From Paralithodes platypus (Eukaryota > Arthropoda > Malacostraca > Decapoda > Lithodidae): a stretch of 64,000 nucleotides of DNA. Below are positions 63,393 to 64,000 of this stretch, piece by piece. Each line of letters starts with the position of its first letter. Position 1 is the stretch's first letter. The stretch lies in contig CM064560.1 in the NCBI GenBank assembly GCA_032716605.1, positions 10,413,744 to 10,477,743 of the forward strand, read 5' to 3'. The notes under the pieces are model-generated. The model was not told the origin of the DNA. It made no database searches and was given only the letters and a program-made list of their open reading frames with translations. The position numbers were made by a program, and so were the translations under genes.

Positions 63393-64000
63393 TAAGACTG
63401 GAGGGGGACATTCGTAATCATATCATAACTCAAGCAAAAGCAGATAATCAAACAACCACATAGTATTCTTACTTTGTAAAAAATATATATTTTTGCGCAT
63501 AAACTTTATACAGCATATACTGTATATACAAAAAAGGGGTACAAGCAGGAGCGTGCTTCGAAGAAGCCTGCTTGATTAAAAAGGGTTAACTCTGAGACTC
63601 TGTACACAGATCTGCTAGTTAAAGTAAGTGGTGAAAAATAAAACTTATAAGTCTACATGTGCACATATAAACCCCATTACACTAGTGGATATATTCCTAA
63701 AAATATACCCAAACATAAAATGAACTCTTGTACTTTCGCAGAAGTAGTGAACTCTTGTACTTATGCAGAAGTACTTTCATCAAAAATAAAATTCGCAGTC
63801 GCAACTACTGAGATTTCTTAAAATTATATTGCTTCACAGCCAAAACTACTTACAACATGCCACCAGCGTCATTAGCTCAGTTCGACAGGACTGGGTCATG
63901 CCACTGTGTGAGGCCCGGGCAGGAGTGGTGTATCCGTAGTCTTTCCACAGTAGGGTAAAACAAAACATAAACTTTATTTGTATGTAACATGTGTCATGCA
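63393..64000. other. Possible 3' LTR or flank, with a tRNA-like A box
   Basis: No ORF. TTAGCTCAGTTCGACAGG near 63872 resembles a Pol III A box, but no B box follows. CATAAACTTTAT occurs at 63499 and 63966. The right edge cuts the region, so its nature stays open. Confidence 0.35.

Overview
The window is repeat-dense invertebrate DNA, most likely from an arthropod and quite possibly a decapod crustacean. The evidence is an AT-rich background, short interstitial TTAGG-type telomere-like tracts (31268-31293 and beside a SINE at about 31598), I-like, CR1-like, RTE-like and BEL/Pao retroelements side by side, and no bacterial gene organisation. I find no intact conserved housekeeping gene. Nearly all recognisable coding sequence belongs to mobile elements, and most of those frames are broken by one or a few single-base indels. 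A 100-base run of N (58283-58382) marks an assembly gap.

Layout. 1-2434: minus-strand EN-RT LINE running off the left edge. 4010-4980: higher-order tandem repeat. 7086-7715: the one compact intact single-exon ORF that is not an obvious retroelement, with a His-Asp-Gln-Cys pattern like adenain/Ulp1-type cysteine proteases. 9562-12437: 5'-truncated I-like LINE (RT plus RNase H). 12438-15300: SINE-like repeats, MITE copies and a hairpin array. 15450-24480: a composite satellite, in which three arrays of a roughly 68-bp C-tract monomer are each followed by a block of 2-4 longer units carrying TGACGTCA plus a CCAAT box; two of the three arrays end with AATAAA. 24600-42440: AT-rich DNA full of two TTAA-flanked MITE families, tRNA-type SINEs and a series of exon-like segments downstream of a TATA/Inr match at 28347-28383. 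45288-49450: minisatellites and a duplicated segment carrying minus-strand exon-like modules with conserved splice sites. 49985-51745: trinucleotide-rich arrays around an RTE fragment. 54657-58282: purine tract and a decayed CR1-like LINE. 58383-59136: a candidate 5' end of a piggyBac-like transposon, cut by the gap. 60290-62891: decayed BEL/Pao pol.

How the parts relate. Two non-autonomous families, A (about 300-400 bp) and B (about 213 bp, almost wholly palindromic), both have TTAA at their ends. That suggests mobilisation by a piggyBac-type transposase, and the 58383-59136 locus is a plausible relative of the source. Several tandem arrays start inside or next to mobile elements: a 53-bp minisatellite inside a family B copy, and microsatellites directly at LINE 3' ends. 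This suggests local expansion from transposon ends. No classical tRNA, rRNA or CRISPR array was recognised.
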